DNA from: Halisarca cf. caerulea
Lineage: Eukaryota; Porifera; Demospongiae; Chondrillida; Halisarcidae
Length of the DNA stretch: 64,000 bases
Assembly (NCBI GenBank): GCA_963170055.1
Contig: CAUJGJ010000444.1
Span: 8,358,118 to 8,422,117 of the forward strand
Direction: 5' to 3'
In this document: piece by piece, positions 47,470-57,818 of the stretch
Layout: the number at the start of each line of letters is the position of its first letter
Position numbering within the stretch: the first letter of the stretch is position 1
Translations under genes and position numbers: made by a program
Notes under the pieces: generated by a model
Told to the model about the DNA's origin: nothing
The model's database searches: none
The model's input: the letters and a program-made list of their open reading frames with translations, nothing else

Positions 47470-49215
47470 CTAAAGCCCTAGACGTAAAAAGAGTTTACTA
47501 ATGTTTTGCTTCTTACTAGGCCGTGTTTGCAATAAAAGATGCTCAAAAAACTGATAGTATGCATTAGCCCCAGTGGTGTACGACAAATTGAAAGAAGGGG
47601 AATTGCATGAGTGTTCTTACTGGCTTTCATCAAAATCTTCTTTTCTAACACAACATACACATCTTGGATCCCTTCTGACATGGAACCAACAGCCAGTAAG
47701 AGAGGCTGGTTGCTATTGGCAGCAGCTGCTTCTCTTGAAATATCACAGTTTGCCTATATATAGGTAGTAATACATACACAATAATAATATTAGTTGTATA
47801 CCATTTCAGTGTGTACAGACTCAGCCAGCATGTACGTACATAAGTACTCAGCCAGCATGTACATACAATACTCAGCCAGCATGTACGTACATATGTACTC
47901 AGCCAGCATGTACATACTATACTCGGCCAGCATGTACATACTATACTCGGCCAGCATGTACATACTATACTCGGCCAGCATGTACATACTATACTCAGCC
48001 AGCATGTACGTACATATGTACTCAGCCAGCATGTACATACTATACTCAGCCAGCATGTACATACAGTACTATACTCAGCCAGCATATACATACAGTACTA
48101 TACTTAGCCAGCATGCACATACTATACTCGGCCAGCATGCACATACTATACTCGGCCAGAATGTACATACTATACTCAGCCAGCATGTACGTACATACGT
48201 ACTCAGCCAGCATGTACATACTATACTCAACCAGCATGTACGTACATACGTATGTACTCAGCCAGCATGTACAGACTATACAAGCATGTACATACATCCG
48301 TATGTACTCAGCCAGTATGTACATACTATACTCAGCCAACATGCTATTGATGTAGATTAGTGATTCAACAGGCTACATGGTAGTGTCTGGCCCAGTCAGT
48401 AGTAACCTGGTCCTAACATAAGACAAACAACAAATAGTAAACTTACAGGTACAATCTTCATAACTCTCGAATGCTCTGGCTTGCTTCTTGGATCCACTAG
48501 AAGGTAAGACAGTATCACTCCTGCCAACAATGTATTTGTACCTAATAGTGTAGATACATAATAACCATGAAATAATATAAAATACTGCAATGATTATGGT
48601 ATAATCTAAAGAGCATCTTATATCATTACATAATATTATAATACTCGGTGCATGCAGGATAACACATGCCTGATTCATATGCATATGGATCACAACAAAA
48701 TTAAACAAACATAGTTGTTTGCACCTTCATCGTTGCTGTCATTGTACTGTTGTATCCAGTAATCCACGTGCACATTCTTCTCTTTCCGTGCAGCTTCTAG
48801 AATTTTTGGGACACACTCAAGCCAACGGAGCTTGCACTTAAGAAATGTCTTCTTCTGTGGTTCCACAACCCTGTCAAATTCCTCAATCATCTGCATGTGG
48901 TGGATATGGGTGAAACATTGAAAAGAAAAACATGTATCTGACAATAATTAGTACACGTAATATGTATGTACACTTTTACAGAAAACAATTATTAATAAGA
49001 TGTCAATGAAGCAAGAGGAAAGTTACAAGTCAGAGATACACGTAGCATTTTACTTCCTCACCTCTGTCTCCTTTCTCAAAAAGGGATATGTGTCTAGAAA
49101 CGAACATATTGTATAGAGAGTGGCTGTGTCTTCCAGCTTTAAACGTCTAAATGCAAATGTTCGTTTCATCAAGTCCTGAACCGCACTGGGATCTGGATTT
49201 TGCTGGATAAAATAG

Positions 49216-49254
<39 letters not shown>

Positions 49255-51668
49255 TGTATATATATATACATGTACATACATTGACATCATACTACAATAA
49301 ATATACACATACAGTTACATGAACCCATAAAGTATAGCTTTTAATGCCAATACTTTAGCACACACAAAGCATGTGACTAAGTGAGGTGGAAATTTTAAGA
49401 CAATCCCTGCACGCACACTAAAAATGAAAAAAAAAACCTTCAAGTTACCTGGCGGGATAATGATTGAAGCATCTTCACATTTCTGGAGTGTGCCTCTTCA
49501 TCTTCCCCAACAACAATGCAAGGATGAGGCATCACAAGAGGTCTTGCATCTTTGGGTGGCTTCTTTGCCAAAGGATGGGGTATACTATTTGCTGAGTATG
49601 GAGACGGAGGCTGGGGTCTTTTGTATGGTCTTCTCAAGTACTTCAGTCTTTCTGTCAATCCGACTACAAGATACCCCTACAATCATGGCACAAATACATA
49701 CTTATGTACATTGTACAAATTAATCAGCTGTTAATATTAATACATCATGTCATGCTTTAGCAAACATATATGCAAACATACAGACAATACCATGCATCAT
49801 GCACAAACAGACCATAATCTATATTAGTCATACATATCCTGTCTAGGATTGCTTTACAGTGGAGATCAACTTACAAATCCAGTCCCACAAGAAGATTCCA
49901 GAAAAGGATATTTACGAATGCATTGCAATGCAACATGGTGCTTCTCTTCCGATGTTGGGTAGCTTTTATAACTATACACACTTGCAGCAACTTCTGTTAT
50001 AAACTTTGTTAATGCTTTGCCAGATAGGCTACCAGCCTGAAGTCCACTGTTAACAAGTGGACTGAAGTTCTGTGGCAGGTTAAAAGGTCTTGGTAGTGGA
50101 GCTTCGTACTGGCTCTGAGACTTAGTCTTATTACGTATACTCTATATAATAAGTGCAGAACAGAAATATATATGAAGGATGTATGTAAGTGGGTATAATA
50201 TACATGCATTTCACATGCAATAGAATTAAGATAAACCAATTGTTCATAAGCAAAGGCAATGCATACATGCATGAAAGTAGCTAGGTTTCCATGAACGTAT
50301 GTGGTATGTACTTACTTCAACTTCCATGACTGGACCTTGTTTGGGTGGAGATTGCTCAGCTGGCATCTGCATGGCTGTAGACAATGTAGCTGGACATTGG
50401 GATGAGACATCATCATATGCAATAAGGCTGGACTGTGCCAATGGAGTTGAAGATGCATGCGGAGGCATTTCCATGGATGATGATCCTACCAATGAAGTCT
50501 AAAGAACAGCAGCATGGTACACAAGTTTTGAACACTACAGTAACTATTCACTATAGCAATCTTTATGTACTATAATTCAAACGTACAATATTATGTAAAC
50601 TAATTCTACGGGTGTATTGACGAGTGCATGTACTTGTAAATACATAAGTACACATAAAATTAATATGTACATACGCATGCATATGTGACACTCATATGTA
50701 TACCTATAGTCTAAGATATCAATCAAAAGCAGAAATTTGTATTATACTGATTAGCCAAGGATCTAAACTGTGGGTTCATACAAATTTGATACTCTGAACA
50801 ATCAACATATTATAATATTCTATTCAAACAGTCAAAACACACAAACAAACCTCCTGAGGTTGGCACGCTAAAATTGGGGATTCAGTGATGGACTCCGCAT
50901 TCACTGGTCCAGGAGTGTTCTGACACGGACTATGTGGAAGTTCGGGCAGTTTCTATAAACAAAATATTAAACACAATATGACTGATCATAGTAACTCCAT
51001 CTACATATAGATTCTGTATATACTGAGCTGCAAACATGGCCAGCATCACGGTGTAATATTATATTAATTTTGTCTTGCAAAGACATGAATTATATTTTGC
51101 GAAACAGAATCAAAATTATACAGTGGAATCTATAGCTCTTACAGCAAACAGTCCTAATAGTAAAACTCTCCTTGTGGGTCCAGATAGATTGCCATGCATG
51201 TAAAAATAATAACCTCTTAATACGTAGTTTAACCCTCTACAACAAACTGTCAGTTCCAAAGAAAAGTCCGTTATAGAGAGGTTCCACTTTATGCGTTATA
51301 TATATATACGTACTATATACGATCACTTCTCCAAATGCACGTAATTTTAACTATAATAAGTAATGAAATGTACACAATAAACTCAAAACTAAGGGCTTGG
51401 ACAATTTAATACAGTGCTCACACTGACTCACCGATAGAATAACTTTAATTTTCTGTTTGTCTTCCGCTACAAAATCGTTCTCGATATCAATCCAGTCTTC
51501 AAAGTCTACCACATACTCTTGGATTATAACTTTGGCTTCTCCATTGCCGTCCAAAAATAGGTTCCTTGCCCTCTCTAAAAGTAAATCCTTGTCGGGTTCC
51601 GTAGCAGAGGGTGGTCCGATAGTAGCTAGCTTCTTGTGGTCACCGAAAATGAGCAGCATCTTCCGCAT
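47470..51668 (-). CDS. Nine-exon accessory gene, SAMD3-like/unknown family
   Basis: Exons (minus): 51668-51432, 50952-50851, 50498-50316, 50141-49875, 49676-49449, 49202-49062, 48890-48725, 48541-48447, 47753-47470. The eight junctions are GT-AG and phase-consistent. Residues 1-79 look like a ubiquitin/PB1-type fold (MLLIFGDHKK...DWIDIENDF). Pro/Ser linkers follow, then a segment (SYPTSEEKHHVALQCIRKYP) that I associate with SAMD3-like proteins of invertebrates and fish, and NTLLAGVILSYLLVDPRS and QPLLLAVGSMSEGIQDVYVV. Near 47595 the frame shifts before a conserved-looking end (SFNLSYTTGANAYYQFFEHL), so this copy may be inactive. Function unknown. Confidence 0.65.
47816..48345. repeat. 24-bp minisatellite, about 22 copies
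   Basis: Units of ACTCAGCCAGCATGTACATA plus CTAT, with ACGTACATATGT and CTCGG variants. It lies in the last intron of the accessory gene. The eight-codon SASMYILY frames on the plus strand come from the repeat. Confidence 0.95.
51121..51290. mobile_element. Diverged Tigger-type MITE
   Basis: CAGTGGAATCTATAGCTCTT at the left and GTTATAGAGAGGTTCCACTT at the right, within intron 1 of the accessory gene. Related to the MITE at 27588. Confidence 0.6.
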
Positions 51669-51822
51669 CCTGGCTTGGCTCTATTCGCGAAAGGTGAACA
51701 GAATACAGGCTGATCTTACACCTCTTCACATCCAGTGTTGGAATTGCGACCTACGTTACGACAAATTAGCACCATAAAAGTGCTAATAGTCGAGGAATTC
51801 CGTGATCTGAAGCATAAGTGCC
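51669..51822. promoter_or_regulatory. 154-bp bidirectional promoter
   Basis: Separates the two divergent start codons. It contains ATTCGCGAAAGG (E2F-like) and an inverted pair TTAGCAC...GTGCTAA near 51767-51787. No TATA box. Confidence 0.5.
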
Positions 51823-52633
51823 ATGTCTCAGTTCGGGAACGCTGCCAACTTCAAGTTTATCTGCTCCTTTTGTGGAAAACACGCAAGTAAGTTCTTTCTC
51901 CCCATTCTTCGACACATCGGTGAAGTTCACCAATTCGAGCCGAACTTTTCAATCATATGTGGACTTAATGGATGTACCAAGAAATATACCTCGTTTGGCG
52001 GGTATAAGACGCATCTCTATAGAAAGCACAGGGATTACGTTGTTATGGGAGAGGTTAGATTTAATACATCAATACGTATGTTATGTTCAACAAAGGAATT
52101 GATATACATATTTGTCCGCAGTGACCATGGAAAGTATCACTGAGATTGAGTGCAGTCAAGAAGTGCAGGAAAAAGCAAACTTGTGTGCAGATTCAAGAAT
52201 AGCAGGGTAAGCACAACAAATTCTAACTTTTAATGACACAGAGTAGCATTTTCATTATTCACTAATGCTTATATAGTACATTCCTACAACACCATTTCGA
52301 TTTTCCTACAGAGTGTGCCGAATTACATATAGTGGTACAACATACCGGGTAGGGGACATTGTGGTAACCGGGAAAGAAGGTGGCGAGCCTGTGTTTGGCC
52401 GTATCATGAAGATCTTCTATGAACAGAAGGAGGATCAATGCATTCTTATTGTAAACACAATGGATTCATATTACTACTACCTTTACCATGCCTACCATGT
52501 AACACCAACATCACATCAGCATGCAATTACACCATTAGAACTTGCACACTTTCGCCCTTACAACACACACACTTGCTTTGATTCTAATTTAAGCACTCAT
52601 CAGTTTGTATGTACTAAGCATCATATTTTGTAA
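51823..52633 (+). CDS. 219-aa zinc-finger protein, possible truncated transposase
   Basis: Exons 51823-52075, 52122-52206 and 52312-52633 give 660 nt, open. Residues 12-70 carry two fingers: ICSFCGKH...LRHIGEVH and IICGLNGCTKKY...HLYRKH. The C-terminal part (YRVGDIVV...PVFGRIMKIF...YHAYHV...QFVCTKHHIL) resembles the end of much longer invertebrate zinc-finger transposon proteins. It may be a compact derivative that kept the DNA-binding and terminal parts but lost the catalytic middle. Such a protein could bind the ends or repress transposition; that is inference. Confidence 0.6.
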
Positions 52634-53710
52634 GAACACATTGCATGAACTTTACCTGAATGAATGAGATTAACCTGCATGGTCAAATGATATGGATTGT
52701 CACAGTGTTTTCTTAACCCATGTTGGTATAATAGTTAGAAACTTAAATCATGAAAACTAGAGTAGTATCCATATGATAATACAACATGCACTGCAGTAGT
52801 AAAACAGTCTATAAGTACGTATGTAGCATCATAGATACTATCTTTGCATGGTAGCATATAACTGCAGATGCTTTTCTGTAAAAGGAGGACTATCAGCACA
52901 CAAGTACCTCTGGCTGAATGTTTGAGACAAGATGTTTGTCACGAGCTCATATGCATTTGTTAGGGTGGAATTTGTGGGGAAGGGATTGAACTCGGATTGA
53001 ACTGTCTTTTGGTATTAGTCTGGAGGCGGCACGCTGTATCATAACATAGCTGAGGAGGACCTCCTTGAAAACCCGTCAATTCGACTGAATAAGGCATTTT
53101 CTCCAAATAATTAAAAATACAGTACAAAAACAAAGAGCTCGAAGCGCGCTATGCAACCATAGACACGGAAGCAGAACATGCATGTATCATACAGGAGTGG
53201 TTTAGGGAACCTGGACACTAGATCAATTAATGGTGAGATTTAAATCTATTTCGAACAGTAAATAGACCAATAAATGTCATACCTGCACTTTTGACAGCGA
53301 AAATCCTCGAAGACGATCAGGTCTACAGCTGGAAGTGCACGTGGGGCATCCATTTTTTTCCCCAGGCACGAACAGAGATAAGTGGAGATAGGCTATAATT
53401 ATACAGTGTTCACCAATACGGGACTGTGTCAGCCGAGTATACGTACAAACCATGCCAGCGTAGGACGGCAGTCCCTAACCCCTGTTGCTACAATCATCAT
53501 CTTCCTTCAGCTAAGTTGGTTCATTTTGTGGCTCTAGCTATCTCGTGCTCACTTTTCTCAAAGTTCTTACCCTACTCTACGCGTTATCCGTCGTACCAGC
53601 ATCGATCTACGATTCATGTCCAATATCGCTACCGGTGGGATAGAACGGTATTGCCTTTAAGACTTAATGCAGAGTGTGAGGATCAGATCATTAGTAATAT
53701 TTACCAACAA
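52634..53710. other. 3' region of the plus gene, no gene seen
   Basis: No exon recognised up to the right subterminal GGTGA/TCACC repeats. Confidence 0.55.
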
Positions 53711-53818
53711 TTCGGGTGACGCTCACCACTTCTGTCATCACCAGGGTGGAGTGAATGATCACCACCTAGGGGTGAACATTGAATGGTGTGAGCCTCGCTC
53801 CACATTTTTAACACTGTA

Positions 53819-53826
53819 CACACACG

Positions 53827-53872
<46 letters not shown>

Positions 53873-53882
53873 CACACACACA
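53819..53882. repeat. (CA)n at right edge of the 6.8-kb element
   Basis: CACACACGCACG then pure ACACAC, directly after the CACTG end. Confidence 0.95.
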
Positions 53883-53973
53883 ATACATATACACACAAAT
53901 AATTATCATGATGCATGCGGATTGATGATGATGATGATATACACCGAGGAGACACTAAAATTATATAAATTAC

Positions 53974-54217
53974 CTTCAGAATCTGTGCTAATTTTGAGCT
54001 TTGTGATCCACTCCCGTTTCTGCTTACCATAAAACAGCTGTAGGTGACGCTTGTACGTTTTGGGTGAAAGAAGACGATCACAATGAGGACAAAATACTGT
54101 CCCTGTGTCAGCTGCCATAGAACGATCAATTCGGTGAGAAAGAAAAGTACGTGATGATAGACTACAATTTAAAGATGGCCTTTCTTCGTAGCAGGTCTCT
54201 TTAGAGTCTGAATTCAT
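53974..54217 (-). CDS. TNP2-like transposase exon 1 with zinc finger
   Basis: ATG at 54217, donor GAAG|GTAATT, phase 1 out, which fits exon 2 (46055-45903) across a 7.9-kb intron. It encodes a Ser-rich start and a C2H2-like finger FCPHCDRLLSPKTYKRHLQL, then KREWITKLKISTDSEG. A single N-terminal finger of this shape is common in front of such transposases in invertebrates, probably for DNA-end recognition. Confidence 0.75.
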
Positions 54218-54403
54218 TTCGAGTCAATCAGTCGAGCTGTCCCGCTTATTCGGCGCTAAAATCGGGTCACGTGTTGAGCACGCATAATTAATATCTATTG
54301 CAATTGTCCAATAAAAACTTAGCGTAAAAACACGTGCGCGGCATCGATTGAATCTAATCAAGTTGTCTAACCTTTATCGAGCTCTTTAAAGTTCTCAGTT
54401 GAA
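54218..54403. promoter_or_regulatory. 186-bp bidirectional promoter
   Basis: Between the TNP2 exon 1 start (minus) and the 54404 start (plus). Contains TTCGGCGCTAAAATCGG (E2F-like TTTTAGCGCCG on minus) and GGTCACGTGTT and ACACGTGCGCG E-box words. Confidence 0.5.
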
Positions 54404-55888
54404 ATGCATTTTTCGAGTGACTCCGACTGTGATTGTGAGCCTTTTTCTCAAGTCGAACAAATACCATTTGGCAAAGGTCGATTTAATGGTAGAATATACC
54501 TACCAGATTCCAGCGATGACCATTGTGACGATTTAAGCCCTGAAGAAGAATCACGACCACCTGCTGTGAGAAGCAAGACTCCAGTTTCTTTCAAGCAAAA
54601 ATCACCATACTTTGTAGAGTCAAAGTCCAAAGACAAGAGCAAAGGAATGCCGCAAAAAAGAAAGCGTTCAGCTTCTTCACTGCTGCAATCTGCCCGCAAG
54701 TCTATCCATCCACCCTTGCCAACTGTATCTACTGATTTAGACACTGAAAATACACCCCCAGATTGCAGAAAAGATGCAGGAGATTCTCGCCCAAAGTCAA
54801 TGTATGCCATTGACAGATCTACTGATGCAGTTCTAAAGCAGATCCAGAAAACAAATGACCTACTATCAGTCGTAGCACAAAGATTGAACAACACTGAAAA
54901 ACGCTTGGATAAAGTGGAAGTTGAAGTCGGCAATGGTAGGTCATCTTTAAGTAGCGACAATGGCACAAGCACAGCCAAGAAAAGAGTACCACTGCCAGTC
55001 AGTGTGAGTGCATGCATGCATGCATGCATATCAAGCAGGAATAATGTTTGTAGTTGTGTATATGTAACTCACTCATTGTCCATCAATGGGGAACTTAAAA
55101 TTCTTGTTGATTAACAGGATTTTACTGCGATATTGTGTACATGTAAACAGGTGTATGCAAGTTAGTTTTCATTCACAATAGTTGTATATACTTTAGCAGC
55201 TAGGACTTTGGATTTTAAAATTACATGTTTGAGGTCCATCCATGCATGTTCTTTGTCACAGCGTGAAACAAGACGAGTGTATGGGATGCTACAACAAGAA
55301 GATGAGAACTTCCTTGGATGGAGTATTGGACCAGATATTATACTAGATTGAAAATCTAACAATTGAATATTTAATTTAATTGAATATGGCACTTAATAAA
55401 TAGGATTGTACATGCATTCTACTTTCTCCAGGAAATCTTTCAAAGATGAGGCCAATCAAAAAACATTGCAGGATCTAATTCGTGAAGTTAAAGGATTGCA
55501 ACCAGATTTCTTAACTCAGCATATTCATGGTTAGGAACCTGCTGGCAGACATTAACATTTGTGATTCACTGAATGAGTACATACTCCTTTCTAACCCGTT
55601 TCTATAGATGCAGCCTATCGTTACTACCGTACTCAGTGTGAAGAAGCTTCTGCAGAAAGGAGGGGTAAGAGTGCCGGCAATTTGCAAAGGAAAAGGAGGC
55701 ATGAACGGTTGATGAGAGTAAGTTTCTCTATCCACATGATTATTGCAATGTGCTTTGCGGCTAATAATTGTTCTACTCAATTTCATCAAAATTAATATAG
55801 AAGCTTCAAGACCGAAAAGTAGCTCTCAAATCAATGTCTGTTGATGATGAAAAGTATAGAGCTATCACAGGATTAACTAGCCGACAAT
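54404..55888 (+). pseudogene. Accessory gene copy 1, truncated
   Basis: Exon 54404-55003 (200 codons, acidic then Lys/Ser-rich, with a coiled coil AVLKQIQKTNDLLSVVAQRL) ends at AGT|GTGAGT. Further pieces: 55262-about 55347 (RETRRVYGMLQQEDENFLGW), 55432-55529, 55608-55717 (DAAYRYYRTQ...RKRRHERLMR) and 55801-about 55888. The second junction does not resolve into an open frame, and the end is replaced by unrelated sequence at about 55889. It matches the order of the intact gene at 56280-57668 (AIYRYYESRRR region). Confidence 0.55.
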
Positions 55889-56279
55889 ACGGCAACCGTG
55901 CACAATATGCACGGTACCGTATATTCGAGTTATACGGAAAAAACGGGTATCCCGTGTTCTCTATAACGGGCCCGTTTATGCCCGTAGTGGCACAGATTCT
56001 AGACGGGAGTCATCGTGCAACACCCGTCATCTTCTTTCAAGACGGGCAGCCATCGTCTCGTCTCTATGCCGTCCTTTAACTCGATCGTTCGGCGGTATTG
56101 GCTCCTGTTCGGTTCTTATTCAGGTATGTTCTTATCTTTTCATGCAATCGCAAACGTGATTCGATAAATGGTGACGGTAGCAAAGACTTTTGTAAGCAAT
56201 AAATCAATTCGTCGGCTTATAGAAGCCAAGTATAAAATCAGTGTGTGAAAATTTTGTTATTTGAGTTTGATGTCAGTGT
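55889..56279. other. Unassigned GC-richer segment
   Basis: Begins CCGACAATACGGCAACCGTG and contains several ACGGGYA/TACCCGT words (ACGGGTATCCCGT, ACGGGCCCGTTTATGCCCGT). It breaks accessory copy 1 and may be a small inserted element. A terminus of the right-hand transposon could lie here. Confidence 0.35.
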
Positions 56280-57668
56280 CTATACTGTAATATCTTCTTC
56301 AGGCTCTGGAGAAGTTGGTGGCTTTAAAGCCCACTGAGGCCCTGTTGGAGGAGGAAGTGCTGATGGTGTACCCTCAATCCTCGCCTTGAGGAAGCTCCCA
56401 TTCTTTAAGGCCTTCTTGCACCTCTTGTCAAGCTTTTTGATCAACTTGTTAAGCTCTGTAAAAAAATTGAAGGCCATTTTAAACATCATTATGGTAGTAA
56501 TACAGTGACATAAATTTGAATTTAATTCTCATAGTTAAATAGGCATAGGGCAAAGTAAGGCATACAGCTGTAGGCCATGGCCCCACCAATAATTAATTTT
56601 GTATGTACTTACCATCCGAGCGCCACGGTAATGTATGGTGAACCATGTGATCATCATCACCACCACTCTCTTCACTCATGAAGTGATAGGAGATTTCTTT
56701 CCATTTTTCAGCTTCGGAGGGCTTAGTATACTTGGTCCGTCGTGTATAGAGCTGCATCAAAGAATAATATGTCATAAGCTATGCATGTAATGATAGCAGT
56801 ACAGTACTCACATTTCTTTGATTCTGGCGCCTTTTCGTTTTTCTAACATTTTCCTCCACCTTTTCTTTTCTCTCGGAGCGGCTATCATTGATAATGCGAC
56901 GCCTGCTTTCATAGTAACGGTAAATTGCCCCTATAGTAATAATTACATACAGTAGTCTAAGAAATGATTAAGTAATATGAATTGAAGCTTACATGGAGCC
57001 AAAACATACGTTTGAGTACTCTATCTTCCTGACTGGTGTACTTTGGCTTTAGTTCCTGCATCAACTTGCCTACAACAGCTGAATTTCGAGGATGATTGTA
57101 GCTGTAAATTAGAATAAGTGGAGTATTTTCAATCTGCACACATTATCATTATGTATACATATGCAAAGCGGCTGATCTCCATACCTCAACTTCCCATCAA
57201 AGCGATCAACATTCTCAAAAGAGGAATGAAGTAGTCTGATGGTCATCTATAAATAAACAACGTAAACGGCAGTAAAAACGGACGTAAAGGATGGCATAAC
57301 CAATACGCAGAACTCACTGAGACATCCGGTGGTACTCGAGCGTGTGAGACCTTGGCCGCATTGCTGGAGACCACCGATTGGGAGGCAACATGTGATTGGA
57401 GCGAAGCGATGTTTTCTTTCATGCTCTGCAACTCGCGCTGTAGTTCCTCGTTTGCTGATTTCAGGCGAGTCATGTCCTGATTTTGGTGGAGGTTGGTGTC
57501 AATAAGGTAATCAATCTTCTGGTGCAGAGAGAGATCACAGTGTTGTTCGTTCCAGCTGTCCACGCCAGAGGAGTTAAAACTGACACCAGAGGAGTTAAAA
57601 TTGTCCTGACGATTGCTAAGTTGGTTTCTGGACGGTGTAGAGTAAAACTGGGGAGTTTGCGGGAACAT
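56280..57668 (-). CDS. Accessory gene copy 2, intact, 312 aa
   Basis: Exons (minus): 57668-57318, 57246-57185, 57101-57010, 56930-56812, 56751-56613, 56455-56280. All junctions are GT-AG with matching phases, 939 nt open. Residues 1-50 are Gln/Asn/Ser-rich. 60-105 is a coiled coil (LKSANEELQRELQSMKENIA). A basic helix (AIYRYYESRRRIINDSR) lies near 170. The end has MSEESGGDDD, HTLPWRSD and a Pro-rich GTPSALPPPTGPQWAL. The C-terminal HxLPWRS...P.G.P.WA pattern reminds me of uncharacterised C14orf93-like proteins and transposon-linked genes, but I cannot confirm this. Function unknown. Confidence 0.7.
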
Positions 57669-57818
57669 TTTGATTCAGATAGATCATAGACTTGCTTGCG
57701 AATGTCTACCAGAACACAGCTGATTTGAATAATACCGCGCTTTTGTGGCTAACGCATGCGCAGTTTTTTTAGCGGGAAACGTTGGTGTAGTCGCGCGCGC
57801 GTACATCGTGGTTCCTCG
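57669..57818. promoter_or_regulatory. 150-bp bidirectional promoter with NRF1 and E2F motifs
   Basis: AACGCATGCGCAG (NRF-1 type) at about 57749-57762 and TTTTTAGCGGGAAACG (E2F type) at 57766-57782, then a GCGCGCGCG run. No TATA box. Confidence 0.6.

Larger units (their letters stand above)
47017..53816. mobile_element. 6.8-kb CACTG-ended transposon with two divergent genes
   Basis: Ends CACTGTTAAAAATG and CAGTGTTAAAAATG (inverted) are flanked by TA and then by (CA)n on both sides. Both subterminal regions are full of GGTGA/TCACC words, often as GGTGANNNTCACC palindromes (about 47030-47195 and 53710-53790). This is the layout of EnSpm/CACTA elements, whose transposase binds clustered subterminal repeats. 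It lies wholly inside intron 1 of the TNP2-like gene. Its own genes are not TNP2: a nine-exon gene on minus and a 219-aa zinc-finger gene on plus. Confidence 0.75.

Noticed and set aside
47645..48360. Plus and minus frames with SASMYILY/MYMLAEYS repeats
   Set aside because: A 24-bp repeat (8 codons) keeps every frame open; no start context or splice support.
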